64,000 nt of DNA from Hexactinellida sp. DTS-2022 (GCA_028753945.1 JAPNXP010000001.1:9228501-9292500), one strand, 5' to 3'. Shown: positions 13,433-25,009, counted from the first letter of the stretch. The notes: a model not told the origin generated them from the letters alone. Numbers and translations are program-made.

Positions 13433-14524
13433 TTTTTTTCGCCATGTCATCATCACTATGAAGGTGTTAAAATATTTCAAAAAGGTTTTATAGAAGGCAT
13501 TGACCCTTAGAGTGGTGGAAGTTTCCATTTAGCTCACATAATTTTAGAGATATTCTAGTTTGAGTGGAATATAATAGCTGATGACTCAGCATTTTTTATG
13601 TGAGAGTTGGGTCATCACCCAACATCAACTAACCCATTTTAAATATCGAACTAACAAAATTGTAAAAACACATTTTTTTGATGATGTCATCATCACCTCA
13701 AGGTGTCAAGACCCATTTGTAGAGGTGTTACGTGGCATAAGGATCAATTGATAAATTGGAAGTTTGTTTCTATCTTATTTGATTTCTGAGATTTATGATA
13801 TTTAATTAATTAGTATAAATAATAATTAATATTATATATAATTTAACACCAATTTCAATGTCAACTTACAATTATTAAGTTAAATTATTTTGTAAGGAAT
13901 AATTAATTAATTAATTTGGTTATCAAATTTCAATTCCGCACTCTCGATAACCCCTAATAAACAAATTATAAGCATCTATATAAGTAATATACTGACTGAA
14001 TTAATTATAATTAATTACGTCAGTATATTAACAGTACAATAATATTCTCGCAGAAGTAAATATATTCACATAATCTGTCGTTGTTGTGAAATATATAATC
14101 TTTTTTTTCAATTGGAAAATAGAAGCCTACTCGATCTCACAAGTTGAATCAATATAATTATTACAAGTTGAAACAATGGAATTAGATTTCACAGTTTTAC
14201 TGAAATTGAAGTGTTAGTAAACAAAGGAAACTTGCAACTCAATTGTGGCACAAACGAAACCCAATTTAAAAATTCGTGCACTGTGAAAAGGTGTAGAATT
14301 AAATTCTCTATCGAATGCATATAAATTAAATATTCGCGCACTATTTATTGTTCTTTTTCAAATATTAAACAGGTGCAAAAATGTGTCCAAAAAATGTAAT
14401 AAAAAATCGTGACCCCAGGTGCACATCTGTAACCCATGAGACACATATCCTGAAAATTTGGGCTCTTAGTTAATTAAACTCTGTTCTGTGGAGAGGATAC
14501 GGAAGGATAATAATAATAATAAAA

Positions 14525-14639
14525 ATCCAAAATTGCAGCCTGTGCCGACGCATGTTCCTTTGGTGGCACTATATTTTTGTGTTGTATATTGATAGTGCCT
14601 CCAAAGGAACATGCTGTCGCGCAGGCTGCAATTTTGGAT
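14525..14639. repeat. Hairpin module H12
   Basis: Same family in subtype B; the right arm has lost two bases (GTCGCGCAGGCTGC), so the stem bulges. The loop reads TTTTTGTGTTGTATATTG. Confidence 0.85.
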
Positions 14640-15739
14640 TTTTTTCGCCATGTCATCATCACTATGAAGGTGTTAAATTATTTCAGAAAGGTGTTTCAGA
14701 AGGCAACGACCCTTAGAGTGGTGGAAGTTCCCATTTTGCTCACTTCGTTTCAAAGATATTCAAGTTTCAGTACAAAATAATAAGTGATGAGTCAGCATTT
14801 TTTATGTGGGTGTTGAGTGATCGCCCAAAACCAACCGACCCATTTGAATTTTATAATTCACTAAATTGTGAAAACACATTTATTTTACGATGTCATAAAC
14901 ACCTCAAGGTGTCAAGACCCATTTGTAGAGGTGGTACGTGGCATAAGGATCAATTGATAAATTGGAAGTTTGTCTCCATCTTGTATAATCCCTGAGATTT
15001 ATCAAATTTAGGCTAATTTGTCTAAATATTTAATTTATTTATTAATAATTTAACACCATTATTATGTACAGCAAAATAAATTAAGTTCAATTATTTGCAA
15101 TTATTATTAATATAAATTTAATTTCACTATCATATTTGAATTCTGCACACTCGATAACCCCAATAATCTAATTCGAACCGTCTCTATAAGTTAAACACAG
15201 AGCGAATTAATTAGAATTAAATATGTCATGTATCCATTGTGCAAGAATATTCTAAGCAGAAATAAATATAATCACAAAATTTGTCGTTGTTATGGAATGT
15301 AAAATCTAAGTTTTCAATTGGAAAATAGAAGCCTACTCGATTTCACAAGTTGAATCAATATAATAATAATGAGTTGAAACAATAGAATTAGATTTAACAC
15401 TTTCAATTGAACTGAAGTGTCAGTAAACAAAGAAATTTCAAACCCATTTATGGCATGAATTACCAATTTTTAAAATTTGCATTTCTTCCCATCAGACGCA
15501 GAATTTTATCGTGAACCCATTAGTTAAAATCTTTTTGGCTTTAATATAACATTTCTTGATTTATGGTCCAGACAAATTTTTGAAGGTGTTAAACATGTGT
15601 CCAAAATTTGTTAATCAAAAATCGCAACCCCAGGTGCACATCTGTAACCCATGAAACACCCATCCTAAAAATTTGGGCTCTTAGTTGATAAAACTCTGTT
15701 CTGTGGAGTGGCTACGGAAGAATAATAATAATAATAAAA

Positions 15740-15856
15740 ATCCAAAATTGCAGCCTGTGCCGACGCATGTTCATTTGGTGGCACTATATTTTGGTGGTGG
15801 TCTATTGATAGTGCCTCCAATGGAACATGCTGTCGGCACAGGCTGCAATTTTGGAT
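15740..15856. repeat. Hairpin module H13
   Basis: Same family, preceded by a (TAA)n run; arms paired except in the GTTCATTTGG region. Confidence 0.85.
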
Positions 15857-16967
15857 TTTTTTTCCACCAAGTCATCATCACTATAAAGGTGTTAAATTAT
15901 TTCAGAAAGGTGTTTCAGAAGGCTACCACCCTTTGAGTGGTGGAAGTTTCCATTTTGCTCACTTCGTTTCAAAGATATTCAAGTTTCAGTAGAATATAAT
16001 AAGTGATGAATCAGCATTTTTTATGTGAGTGTTGGGTCATCACCCAACTCCAACTAACCCATTTTTATAATATAATTCACAAAATTGTAAAAATACATTT
16101 TTTTGACGATGTCATCATCACCTCAAGGTGTCAAGATCCACTTGTATAGGTGGTACGTGCCATAAGGACCAATTGATAAATTTAAAGTTTGTTTCTATCT
16201 TGTATCATTTCTGAGATTAATGAAATTTAGATAATTAGTATAAATATTTAATTAATCTAAGATAATTTAACACCAAAATTATTTACATCAAAATAAATTA
16301 AGTTCAATTATTTGCTATAATAATTAATTTAAATTTAATTTCACTATCATATTTGAATTCAGCGCACTCGATACCCCAATAATCTAATTGGAACCGTTTC
16401 TCTAAGTTAAACACAGAGCGAATTAATTAGAATTAAATATCTCATGTATCCATTGTTCAAGAATATTCTGAGCAGAAATAAATATAATCACATAATCTGT
16501 TGTTGTTATGGAATGTAAAATCTTAGTTTTCAATTAGAAAATAGAAGCCTACTCGATCTCACAAGTTGAATCAATGTAATTATCACAAGTTGAAACAATA
16601 GAATTCGATTTAACACTTCAATTGAACTGAAGTGTTAGTAAACAAAGGAAACTTGCAACTCAATTGTGGCACAAACGAAACTCAATTTAAAAATTCGTGC
16701 ACTGTGAAAAGGTGTAGAATTTAATTCTCTATCGAATGCATATAAATTAAATATTTGTGCACTATGTATTGTTCTTTTTCTAATATTAAACAGGTGCAAA
16801 AATGTGTCCAAAAAAATGTAGTAAAAAATCGTGACCCCAGGTGCACATCTGTAACCCATGAGACACCTGTCCTGAAATTTTGGGTTCTTAGTTAATTAAA
16901 CTCTGTTCAGTGGACGATCTACGGACCAAAAATAATAATAATAACTAACCAAAGCACTAAGATTAGA

Positions 16968-17064
16968 ACTGGGCCACTATACTATAGTATAGTCGGCACA
17001 GTAATAATAACCAAAGCACTAAGACCAATACTGGGCCACTATACTATAGTATAGTCGGCACAGT
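16968..17064. repeat. Two small palindromic modules (16968-17002, 17030-17064)
   Basis: Same 35-bp imperfect palindrome, preceded by AACCAAAGCACTAAGA. They lie in TAA spacer just upstream of hairpin H14. Confidence 0.85.
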
Positions 17065-17074
17065 AATAAAAAAA

Positions 17075-17189
17075 ATCCAAAATTGCAGCTGTGCCGACGC
17101 ATGTTCCTTTGGTGGCACTATATTTTGTTGGTGGGTTATTGATAGTGCCTCCAAAAGAACATGCTGTCAGCACATCTGCAATTTTGGAT
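17075..17189. repeat. Hairpin module H14
   Basis: Same family. The left arm has the shortened GCAGCTGTGCC of H10; the right arm is GTCAGCACATCTGC, also one base short but with mismatches. Confidence 0.8.
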
Positions 17190-17925
17190 TTTTTTTCGCC
17201 AAGTCATCAACGCCTCATGGTGTCATGATCCATTTGTTAATTGATCCGAGCCACAAGGACGGGAGATAAATTTGAAGTTTGTTTCTATCATAAACCATCT
17301 TGAGTTTAATGCCATTCATTCATTATGTATTGATAATAAATTATATTATTAGTTATTTATTTTAGCAATGTTATCCATGGTTGGTTGAGTTGAGTCAACA
17401 AATTCCTTATATTATATTATTTAATTTAATCAATTGTATAGTAATACTAAAATTAAATAGAAGCCAGCTGGAATTTATAAGTTAAATCAATATAATTATC
17501 GCAAGTTGAATCACTAGAGTAGGATTTAACAAGTTAAATCAATATAATTATTACAAGTTGAAACAATAGAATTAGATTTAACACTTTACTGAAATTGAAG
17601 TGTCAGTAAACAAAGAAATTTCAACCCCCATTTATGGCAGAAATTGACCCCTTTATTGAAAAATTTCTTCTCCCATCAGACGCAGAATTTTATGGCGAAT
17701 CCAAATGTGAAATAAAATTTTGGGGTTTAGTAAAACATTTTTTGAGTTATGGACCAGACAAATTTTGAAAGGTGTTAAAGATGTGTCAAGAATTTGTTAA
17801 TACAAAATCGTAACCCCAGGTGCAAATTAGACGTCGACTCCGAATCTACATGCCAAGTTTCAGCCCTCTATGTATACAGGTGTGGCCAGGGCACCTGCTA
17901 CGGAGAAATAATAATAATAATAAAA

Positions 17926-18042
17926 ATCCAAAATTGCAGCCTGTGCCGACGCATGTTCCTTTGGTGGCACTATATTTTTGTGGTTGTTTATTGATAGTGC
18001 CTCCAAAGGAACATGCTGTCGGCACAAGCTGCAATTTTGGAT
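17926..18042. repeat. Hairpin module H15
   Basis: Same family in a subtype A unit whose flanking arms (TAGACGTCG, CACCTGCTACGG) match the unit at 4450. Confidence 0.85.
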
Positions 18043-19130
18043 TTTTTTTCGCCATGTCATCATCACTATGAAGGTGTTAAATTATTTCAGAAATGTGTTT
18101 CAAAAGGCAACGACCCTTAGTGAGTTGGAAGTCTCCATTTAGCTCACTTTATTTGAGGGATATTCAAGTTTCAGTAGAATATAATCTGTGATGACTCAGC
18201 ATTTTTTAAGAAGGTTTTGGGTGTTCACCCAACTCCAACCAAAACATGAGAATTATTTAATTCACAAAATTGTAAAAATACATTTTTTGACGATGTCATC
18301 ATCACCTTAAGGTGTCAAGATCCACTTGTATAGGTGGTACGTGCCATAAGGACCAATTGATAAATTTAAAGTTTGTTTCTATCTTATATCATTTCTGAGA
18401 TTAGTGAAATTTAGATAATTAGTATAAATATTTAATTAATCTATTAATAATTTAACACCAATATTATGCACATCAAAATAAATTAAGTTCAATTATTTGC
18501 AATAATTATTAATTTAAATTGAATTTCACTATCATATTTGAATTCAGCGCACTCGATAACCCCAATAATCTATTTGGAACCATCTCTATACGTTAAACAC
18601 AGAGCGAATTAATTAGAATTAAATATGTCATGTATCCATTGTGCAAGAATATTCTAAGCAGAAATAAATATAATCGCATAATCTGTCGTTGTTATGGAAT
18701 GTAAAATCTTAGTTTTCAATTGGAAAATAGAAACCTACTCGATCTCACAAGTTGAATCAATATAAATATAACGAGTTGAAACAATAGAATTAGATTTAAC
18801 ACTTTCAATTGAACTGAAGTGTTAGTAAACAAAGGAAACTTGCAACTCAATTGTGGCACAAACTAAGTACAATTTGAAAATTCGTGCACTGTGAAAAGGT
18901 GTAGAATTTAATTCTCTATCGAATGCATATAAATTTAATTTTAGGGTACTATTTATTGTTCCTGTTTCAATATTAAACAGGTGCAAAAATGTGTCCAAAA
19001 AAATGTGATAAAAAATCGTGACCCCAGGTGCACATCTGTAACACATGAGACACATATCCTGAAAATTTGGCCTCTTAGTTAATAATACTCTGTACTGTGG
19101 AGAGGATACGGAAGGATAATAATAATAAAA

Positions 19131-19247
19131 ATCCAAAATTGCAGCCTGTGCCGACGCATGTTCCTTTGGTGGCACTATATTTTGTTGGTGGTTTATTGAT
19201 AGTGCCTCCAATGGAACATGCTGTCGGCACAGACTGCAATTTAGGAT
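19131..19247. repeat. Hairpin module H16
   Basis: Same family. The surrounding unit is nearly identical to the next one 1205 bases on, a recent tandem duplication. Confidence 0.85.
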
Positions 19248-20332
19248 TTTTTTTCGCAAAGTCATCATCACTATAAAGGTGTTAAATTATTTTTGAAAGG
19301 TGTTTCAGAAGGCCACGACCCTTAGAGTGGTGGAAGTTTCCATTTTGCTCACTTCGTTCCAAATATATTCAAGTTTCAGTAGAATATAATAAGTGATGAG
19401 TCAACATTTTTTATGTGCATGTTGGGTGATCACCCAACTCCAACCAACCCATGCGAATTATTTAATTCACAAAATTGTAAAAATACATTTTTTTGACGAT
19501 GTCATCATCAACTCAAGGTGTCAAGATTTACTTGTATAGGTGGTACGTGCCATAAGGACCAATTGATAAATTTAAAGTTTGTTTCTATCTTATATCATTT
19601 CTGAGATTAATGAAATTTAGATAATTAGTATAAATATTTAATTAATCTATTTATAATTTAACACCAATATTATGTACATCAAAATAAATTAAGTTCAATT
19701 ATTTGCAATGATTATTAATCTAAATTGAATTTCACTATCATATTTGAATTCAGCGCACTCGATAACCCCAATAATCTATTTGGAACCATCTCTATACGTT
19801 AAACACAGAGCGAATTAATTAGAATTAAATATGTCATGTATCCATTGTTCAAGAATATTCTAAGCAGAAATAAATATAATCACATAATCTGTCGTTGTTA
19901 TGGAATGTAGAATCTTAGTTTTCTATTGGAAAATAGAAGCCTACTCGATCTCACAAGTTGAATCAATATAATAATAACGATTGAAACAATAGAATTAGAT
20001 TTAACACTTTCAATTGAACTGAAGTGTTAGTAAACAAAGGAAACTTGCAACTCAATTGTGGCACAAACTAAGTACAATTTGAAAATTCGTGCACTGTGAA
20101 AAGGTGTAGAATTTAATTCTCTATCGAATGCATATAAATTTAATTTTAGGGTACTATTTATTGTTCCTGTTTCAATATTAAACAGGTGCAAAAATGTGTC
20201 CAAAAAAATGTGATAAAAAATCGTGACCCCAGGTGCACATCTGTAACCCATGAGACACATATCCTGAAAATTTGGCCTCTTAGTTAATAATACTCTGTAC
20301 TGTGGAGAGGATACGGAAGGATAATAATAAAA

Positions 20333-20449
20333 ATCCAAAATTGCAGCCTGTGCCGACGCATGTTCCTTTGGTGGCACTATATTTTGGTGGTGGTTTATTG
20401 ATAGTGCCTCCAATGGAGCATGCTGTCGGCACAGGCTGCAATTTTGGAT
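20333..20449. repeat. Hairpin module H17
   Basis: Last large hairpin of the array; arms well paired. Confidence 0.85.
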
Positions 20450-21558
20450 TTTTTTTTCGCCAAGTCATCATCACTATGAAGGTGTTAAATTATTTCAGAA
20501 AAGTGTTTCAGAAGGCAATGACCCTTAGAGTGTTGGAAGTTTCCATTTAGCTCACTTAATTTTAGAGATATTCAAGTTTGAGTAGAATATAATAAGTGAT
20601 TGAGTCAGCATTTTTTATGTGCGTGTTGGGTGATCACCCAACACCACCCAACCCATTCGAAATATATAATTCACAAAATTGTCAAAACTCATTTTTTTTA
20701 CGATGTCATTAACACCTCAAGGTGTCAAGACACATTTATAGAGGTGCTACGTGGCTTAAGGATCAATTGATAAATTGAAAGTTTGTTTCTATCTTCTATA
20801 GTCTCTGAGATTTATGATATTTAATTAATTAGTATAAATAATTATTAATATTATTTATAATTTAACACCAATTTCAATGTCAACTTATATTTATAAAGTT
20901 TGATTATTTTGTCATAAATAATAAATTAATTTATTTGGCTATCAAATTTCAATTCCGCACACTCGATAACGCCTAATAAACAAATTGGGAGCATCTATAT
21001 AAGTCATATACTGACTTAATTAATTATAATTAATTACGTCAGTATATTAACAGTGCAAGAGTATTCTTGCAGAAGTAAATATAATCACATAATCTGTCGT
21101 TGTTATTGAAATCTATAATCTTAGTTTTCAATTGGAAAATAGAAGCCTACTCGATCTCACAAGTTGAATCAATATAATAATCACAAGTTGAAACAATAGA
21201 ATTAGATTTAACACTTTCAACTGAACTGAAGTGTTAGTAAACAAAGGAAATTTCCAACTCAATTGTGGAACAAACGAAGCCCAATTTAAAAATTCGTGCA
21301 CTGTGAAAAGGTGTAGAATTTAATTCTCTATCGAATGCATATAAATTAAATATTCGCGGATATTTATTGTTCTTTTTCTAATATTAAACAGGTGCAAAAA
21401 TGTGGCCAAATAAATGTGATATAAAAACGTGACCCCAGGTGCACATCTGTAACCCATGAGACACATATCCTGAAAATTTGGGCTCTTAGTTAATAAAACT
21501 CTGTTCTGTGGAGAGGATACGGAAGGAAAATAATAATAACCAAGGCACTAAGACCAAT

Positions 21559-22522
21559 ACTGGGCCACTATCATAGGCGCCGAAAGTGGGGGGGTCAGGG
21601 GGGGTTACACCCTCCCTGGTTTTTGTCAGGGAGGGTTTCACCCCCCCTGGCTGAGGAAAGAGTCAGGAAGGGTATACCCCTCCTGGTTGGTCAGGCAGGG
21701 TATATTAGACATATTCTTTATTGTTAAAGTAGAAAACATATACGTAAACCCATTGAAAAAATATAATTCCATAAGGAGTCCTTCTAAATAACATTGGATT
21801 ATTAATATATGTATACAATTATGCCCGTCAACATAATGATTTTCAGCCACCATACCAGTGGCGAAACAGGGGGATGCGCTAGGGGGGGCGCGTTCCCCCC
21901 CTCCCGTAAATTGAAGGGGGGCAACATTATTGGTGCGGGTGTTACCGTTCCCTCTGGATAGAAAATACAATATTCAATATAATTTAGTACAATAAAATAT
22001 ACGTATAATTCATTCAAAACAAATTGATATCTGGGTATCTCGTAGTCCATTTTTTTCTGGGGGGCTTGCCCCCAGAACCCCCCAAGGATTGCTCGCAACA
22101 CTCGCTCCACGCGCCCCAACTTTAATCTTATACTTATAAACTTTGCGACAATGCGCCATAGGAATCGTTTTTTTGACCTTTCACATTTTTAAATGTAAAG
22201 TTACACCCCCCCTGGCGCTGGAGAGTTTCGGCGCCTATGGCCACTATACTATAGTATAGTCGGCACAGTAATAACTAACCAAGGCAGTAAGATTAGAACT
22301 GGGCCACTATACTGTAGTATAGTCGGCACAGTAATAATAATAATAATAAAGGCAGTGATTCTAATACTGGGCCACTATACTATAGTATAGTCGGCACAGT
22401 AATAACTAACCAAAGCACTAAGACCAATACTGGGCCACTATACTATAGTATAGTCGGCACAGTAAAAATAAAGGCAGTGAGATTAGAACTGGGCCTCTAT
22501 ACTATAGTATAGTCGGCACAGT
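21559..22522. repeat. Five small palindromic modules, the first split by a transposon
   Basis: Modules occur at 21559-22269 (interrupted), 22298-22332, 22366-22400, 22429-22463 and 22488-22522, separated by TAA-rich spacer and AACCAAGGCAGT-type leads. This cluster ends the array; no large hairpin follows. Confidence 0.85.
21572..22239. mobile_element. Non-autonomous hAT-like element, 668 bp
   Basis: Perfect 14-bp ends CATAGGCGCCGAAA ... TTTCGGCGCCTATG, flanked by GCCACTAT at 21564-21571 and 22240-22247. Removing the element restores an intact palindromic module. An 8-bp duplication fits the hAT superfamily. The body is rich in runs of G and C (GGGGGTCAGGGGGGG, GGGGGGCTTGCCCCCAG). Short ORFs in it show no transposase motif. 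A CAGTGGCGAAACAGGGGG stretch at 21855 may be a second nested end. Confidence 0.88.
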
Positions 22523-22681
22523 AAAAAGTATCCTATTTCCACCAAAATGCCCACTGTGAAGCGACCTAGCAAGCGAAGCGCGCTAGTATCACATAATGTG
22601 TTTTATTATTACCTATTTGTTATTAGGTACTCCAGTTACGAAGTGGCCCGGGGAAGTGCCTGATTTTTTTAAAGTCACCGG

Positions 22682-23490
22682 TAGGGCTGTACCGGATATC
22701 CGGTTCTAATCCGGTATCCGGCCAGTTATCGGATATCCGGTCGGAACCGGATATGAAATCCGGCCGGATAACGTCCCAATTGTATTTGTGTATGAATTAA
22801 AGAATAACTATCTCTCCGAATATAAAGTGAATATCCATAGCTCTAGGGTCATTAACTGTCCATTTTTTCTGTCGTTCTAATGTCTGGTACAGGTTTTCTT
22901 GTATAGATATTCTTGGAGTAGAATTTACATAATGTGTAATAGCAGAACTAGTTGATTGAAAAAATACTATGATCAACCTTGTGAATTACTACAAGAGGAT
23001 TTTCATTTATTGTTTTTTTTTGTAAATTTCTGGATGTGAATGTTTCATGTGGTTCCACAGTGGTGACGTGCTATATATTTTAGGATTGTTACCACGTGAT
23101 ATATGTATTGGCATCACATTCATTACAGAGTGCTCTGAAAGAATCGTTCTTAGATAGTGAGAAAAATGCCAAATTTAACTCATGCTGGGATTGATAAAAA
23201 ATGCAACATTTCAATATATAGGAATCGAAAATAAATATGTTATTGAAAAGATCTTATTTACCAAAGGTGAATGCGATTGAAAGTATATTCATATACTGTA
23301 TCAATTGTGGAATCACATAAATTATTTTAGAAGCCTCATGTACAAATTAATTATGAATAAGCCGAACTTATTCTTGATGTGATTTATGGTATCATTTGTC
23401 AAATACATATTTAGCCGGATAACCGGATAATTGAGCACCGGATATCCGGATCCGGCCGGAGTAGAGAATCTCTAATCCGGTACAGCTCTA
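22682..23490 (-). mobile_element. hAT element remnant, 809 bp, with BED zinc-finger relic
   Basis: Ends TAGGGCTGTACCGGAT and ATCCGGTACAGCTCTA are inverted repeats, flanked by perfect 8-bp duplications GTCACCGG (22674-22681 and 23491-23498). Several CCGGATATCCGG palindromes lie near both ends. The centre carries minus-strand coding remains (see next entry). Superfamily inferred from duplication length, end sequence and BED relic. Confidence 0.85.
23007..23190 (-). pseudogene. BED-type zinc finger fragment of a hAT transposase
   Basis: The minus strand reads ...FRALCNECDAN... and, after one frame change, ...SRGNNPKIYSTSPLWNHM then KHSHPEIYKKKQ and a stop at 23007-23009. The C-x2-C pair followed by TSPLWNHMKHSH is the BED zinc-finger signature of hAT transposases. 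One frameshift and no downstream catalytic part, so it is not functional. Confidence 0.7.
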
Positions 23491-23773
23491 GTCACCGGGA
23501 ATAAAACTAATTGAAGAGCCCTACTCTAAGCTATTGATTTTACTCCGGGTATAACGAACTCCGGTTATAATTTAAACTTATAACGAAATCAGTTTATAAC
23601 AAATTCCGTTTATAACGAAATGAAACTATGCCCCGAGCACTTCGTTATAACGGGGTTGACTGTATTCACATTGGAAACGGTCACATTTCATAGGAATGCC
23701 TATGAGTATTAAATGTAGTAGTAGCGCATGCGCCAGGTACTTTTAAATAGCTCCTCAAGTTCCTCAAGATTAG

Positions 23774-25009
23774 ATGGCTAGTGCTAAAGTGCCAGTAGAG
23801 AATCCATTCCTGACACAGATAGAGAGGGTGCGAGTAGAGCTACTGGAGAGAGTAGCCACTGCTCACCAGGTGCTGCGAGAGAGAGAGACAGCACTGCTGT
23901 CAGAGCTGCAGCAGCTAGAGGATGTCTACGAGGGAGAGGGAGTTGATAAACAGATCGATCAGCTGAGAATAACAAAAGAACACAATATTGCTACTCTCAC
24001 GGATAATGAAAATCAAGAATTTCTCGAACAGATTATAGCACAGTTGGATGCCCGCATGAGAGAGCTAGAAGCTAGTCTCGAGACAGCTAGAGATAGTATG
24101 AGTCGAGTGGAGCTGGAGTGGGATACAAACCTAGAAGGAATCCTGAGTAGGACAGGATCGATTCGAGTGAGACGAGTAGCGGGATACAAAGAGAAAGGAA
24201 ATCCTATAACGGTAGCTGGGAAACACAGAGAGGAGACCTCTCCAACTCCTGGAGAGTTCAAACGACCTGGTTCAATTGGTATTGACTCGCAAACGAATAA
24301 TATTTATATTTGTGATGGAGGGAATAATCGCGTACAAGTCTTTAGTGAATCTTTAGATTTCTTATTCACTTTCAGTGACAAGATGAATGAATCATTTGGT
24401 ATCTGCATCCATCTTAACAAAGTCTACGTCACACAGTATGGAACTAATTCTCTCACTGTACACTCTATTGAAGGTAGCTACATACAGTCGGTTGGGAGGG
24501 GAGGCAAGAAAGAATTGGAATTTCAACATCCAACTGGAGTGGCTATTTCAACTGTGAATAATATAATTTACATTTGTGACGCGAGCAACAATCGTATTCA
24601 ATGTTTGAATTTGAATTTAACATTCAATTCATTCATTCCTGTTAATAACCGTCCCCTTGATATCAAGCTAACTCCCCAGGATATCGTTGTACTGACAGCT
24701 GGAAATCCGTGCATTCAATTATATGACTACTCTCATCAGCTGATTAGAGAGACAATAACACGAGGGGAAGGCAAGCAGGTGATTCGTCCTCTCTACTTCT
24801 GTCTGGACAGAGAATTCAATATTCTACTAACTGACTGCTCAGCTCATTCTGTCCTGATATTCTCTAGCAGAGGAGAACTGCTACATAAGTTTGGGAAGAG
24901 AGGAGAGGGAAGAGGAAACCTTATCTCTCCTGCTGGGATAGCTACGGATAGAGAAGATAGAATTATAGTTGTGTCTCGAAACCCTGAACATTGTATTCAG
25001 ATGTTCTGA
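23774..25009 (+). CDS. Coiled-coil protein with C-terminal NHL repeats (TRIM/NHL-like, no RING)
   Basis: Single-exon ORF of 411 residues from the first in-frame ATG at 23774. Residues ~10-125 are charged and heptad-like (LLERVATAHQVLRERETALL), a predicted coiled coil. From ~160 come NHL repeats forming a probable beta-propeller: FKRPGSIGIDSQTNNIYICD, FQHPTGVAIS...IYICDASNNRI, and a last one near LISPAGIATDREDRIIV. TRIM-NHL proteins normally begin with RING and B-box zinc fingers; none is present, so ubiquitin-ligase activity is not supported. NHL propellers bind protein or RNA. No intron is apparent. A possible AATAAA lies at 25337. Exact partners unknown. The coiled-coil/NHL combination without RING is frequent in sponge gene sets as I recall them. 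Confidence 0.85.
   Translation: MASAKVPVENPFLTQIERVRVELLERVATAHQVLRERETALLSELQQLEDVYEGEGVDKQIDQLRITKEHNIATLTDNENQEFLEQIIAQLDARMRELEASLETARDSMSRVELEWDTNLEGILSRTGSIRVRRVAGYKEKGNPITVAGKHREETSPTPGEFKRPGSIGIDSQTNNIYICDGGNNRVQVFSESLDFLFTFSDKMNESFGICIHLNKVYVTQYGTNSLTVHSIEGSYIQSVGRGGKKELEFQHPTGVAISTVNNIIYICDASNNRIQCLNLNLTFNSFIPVNNRPLDIKLTPQDIVVLTAGNPCIQLYDYSHQLIRETITRGEGKQVIRPLYFCLDREFNILLTDCSAHSVLIFSSRGELLHKFGKRGEGRGNLISPAGIATDREDRIIVVSRNPEHCIQMF

Larger units (their letters stand above)
1..21540. repeat. Tandem satellite-like array, about 1.2-kb units, two subtypes
   Basis: The landmark CCCCAGGTGCA recurs at about 399, 1679, 2886, 4450, 5715, 6555, (7447 reversed), 9418, 10807, 12012, 13213, 14413, 15630, 16838, 17816, 19023, 20228 and 21432. 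Spacing is 1200-1217 in much of the right half. Subtype A continues AAATTAGACG and has a matching ACCGTCTAC about 80 bases on; subtype B continues CACATCTGTAACCC. After the landmark come CTACGGA, a TAA-rich spacer, usually a hairpin, a stretch with CGACCCTTAGAGTGGTGGAAG, then an AT-rich stretch. Some inter-unit joints carry an extra ~180 bases containing GCAATGTTATCCACGG (for example 3900-4070). Bases 1-340 are nearly identical to 4048-4387, which points to recent duplication or conversion. Short ORFs recur in several frames and both strands only because the repeat recurs and the hairpin is self-complementary; I see no gene. Confidence 0.9.
22630..23662. mobile_element. pogo/Tigger-like MITE remnant, split by a hAT element
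   Basis: The right end GAGCACTTCGTTATAACGG...GTTGACTG lies next to TA at 23663, and a decayed left end GTTACGAAGTGGCCCGGGG is near 22633. The inner part repeats TTATAACGAA-type motifs. The same family is intact at 31792-32072. The hAT element at 22682-23490 is inserted in it, so this MITE is older. Confidence 0.6.

Noticed and set aside
518..20449. CRISPR-like array (regularly spaced palindromic repeats)
   Set aside because: Spacing is ~1.2 kb, the intervening DNA is itself repeated, and the genome is eukaryotic. It is a satellite with an embedded fold-back element.
406..20550. Repeated ORFs of 60-150 codons in the satellite array, on both strands
   Set aside because: They recur with the unit in several frames, and plus and minus versions mirror each other because the hairpin is self-complementary. 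They break at unit indels and have no domain.
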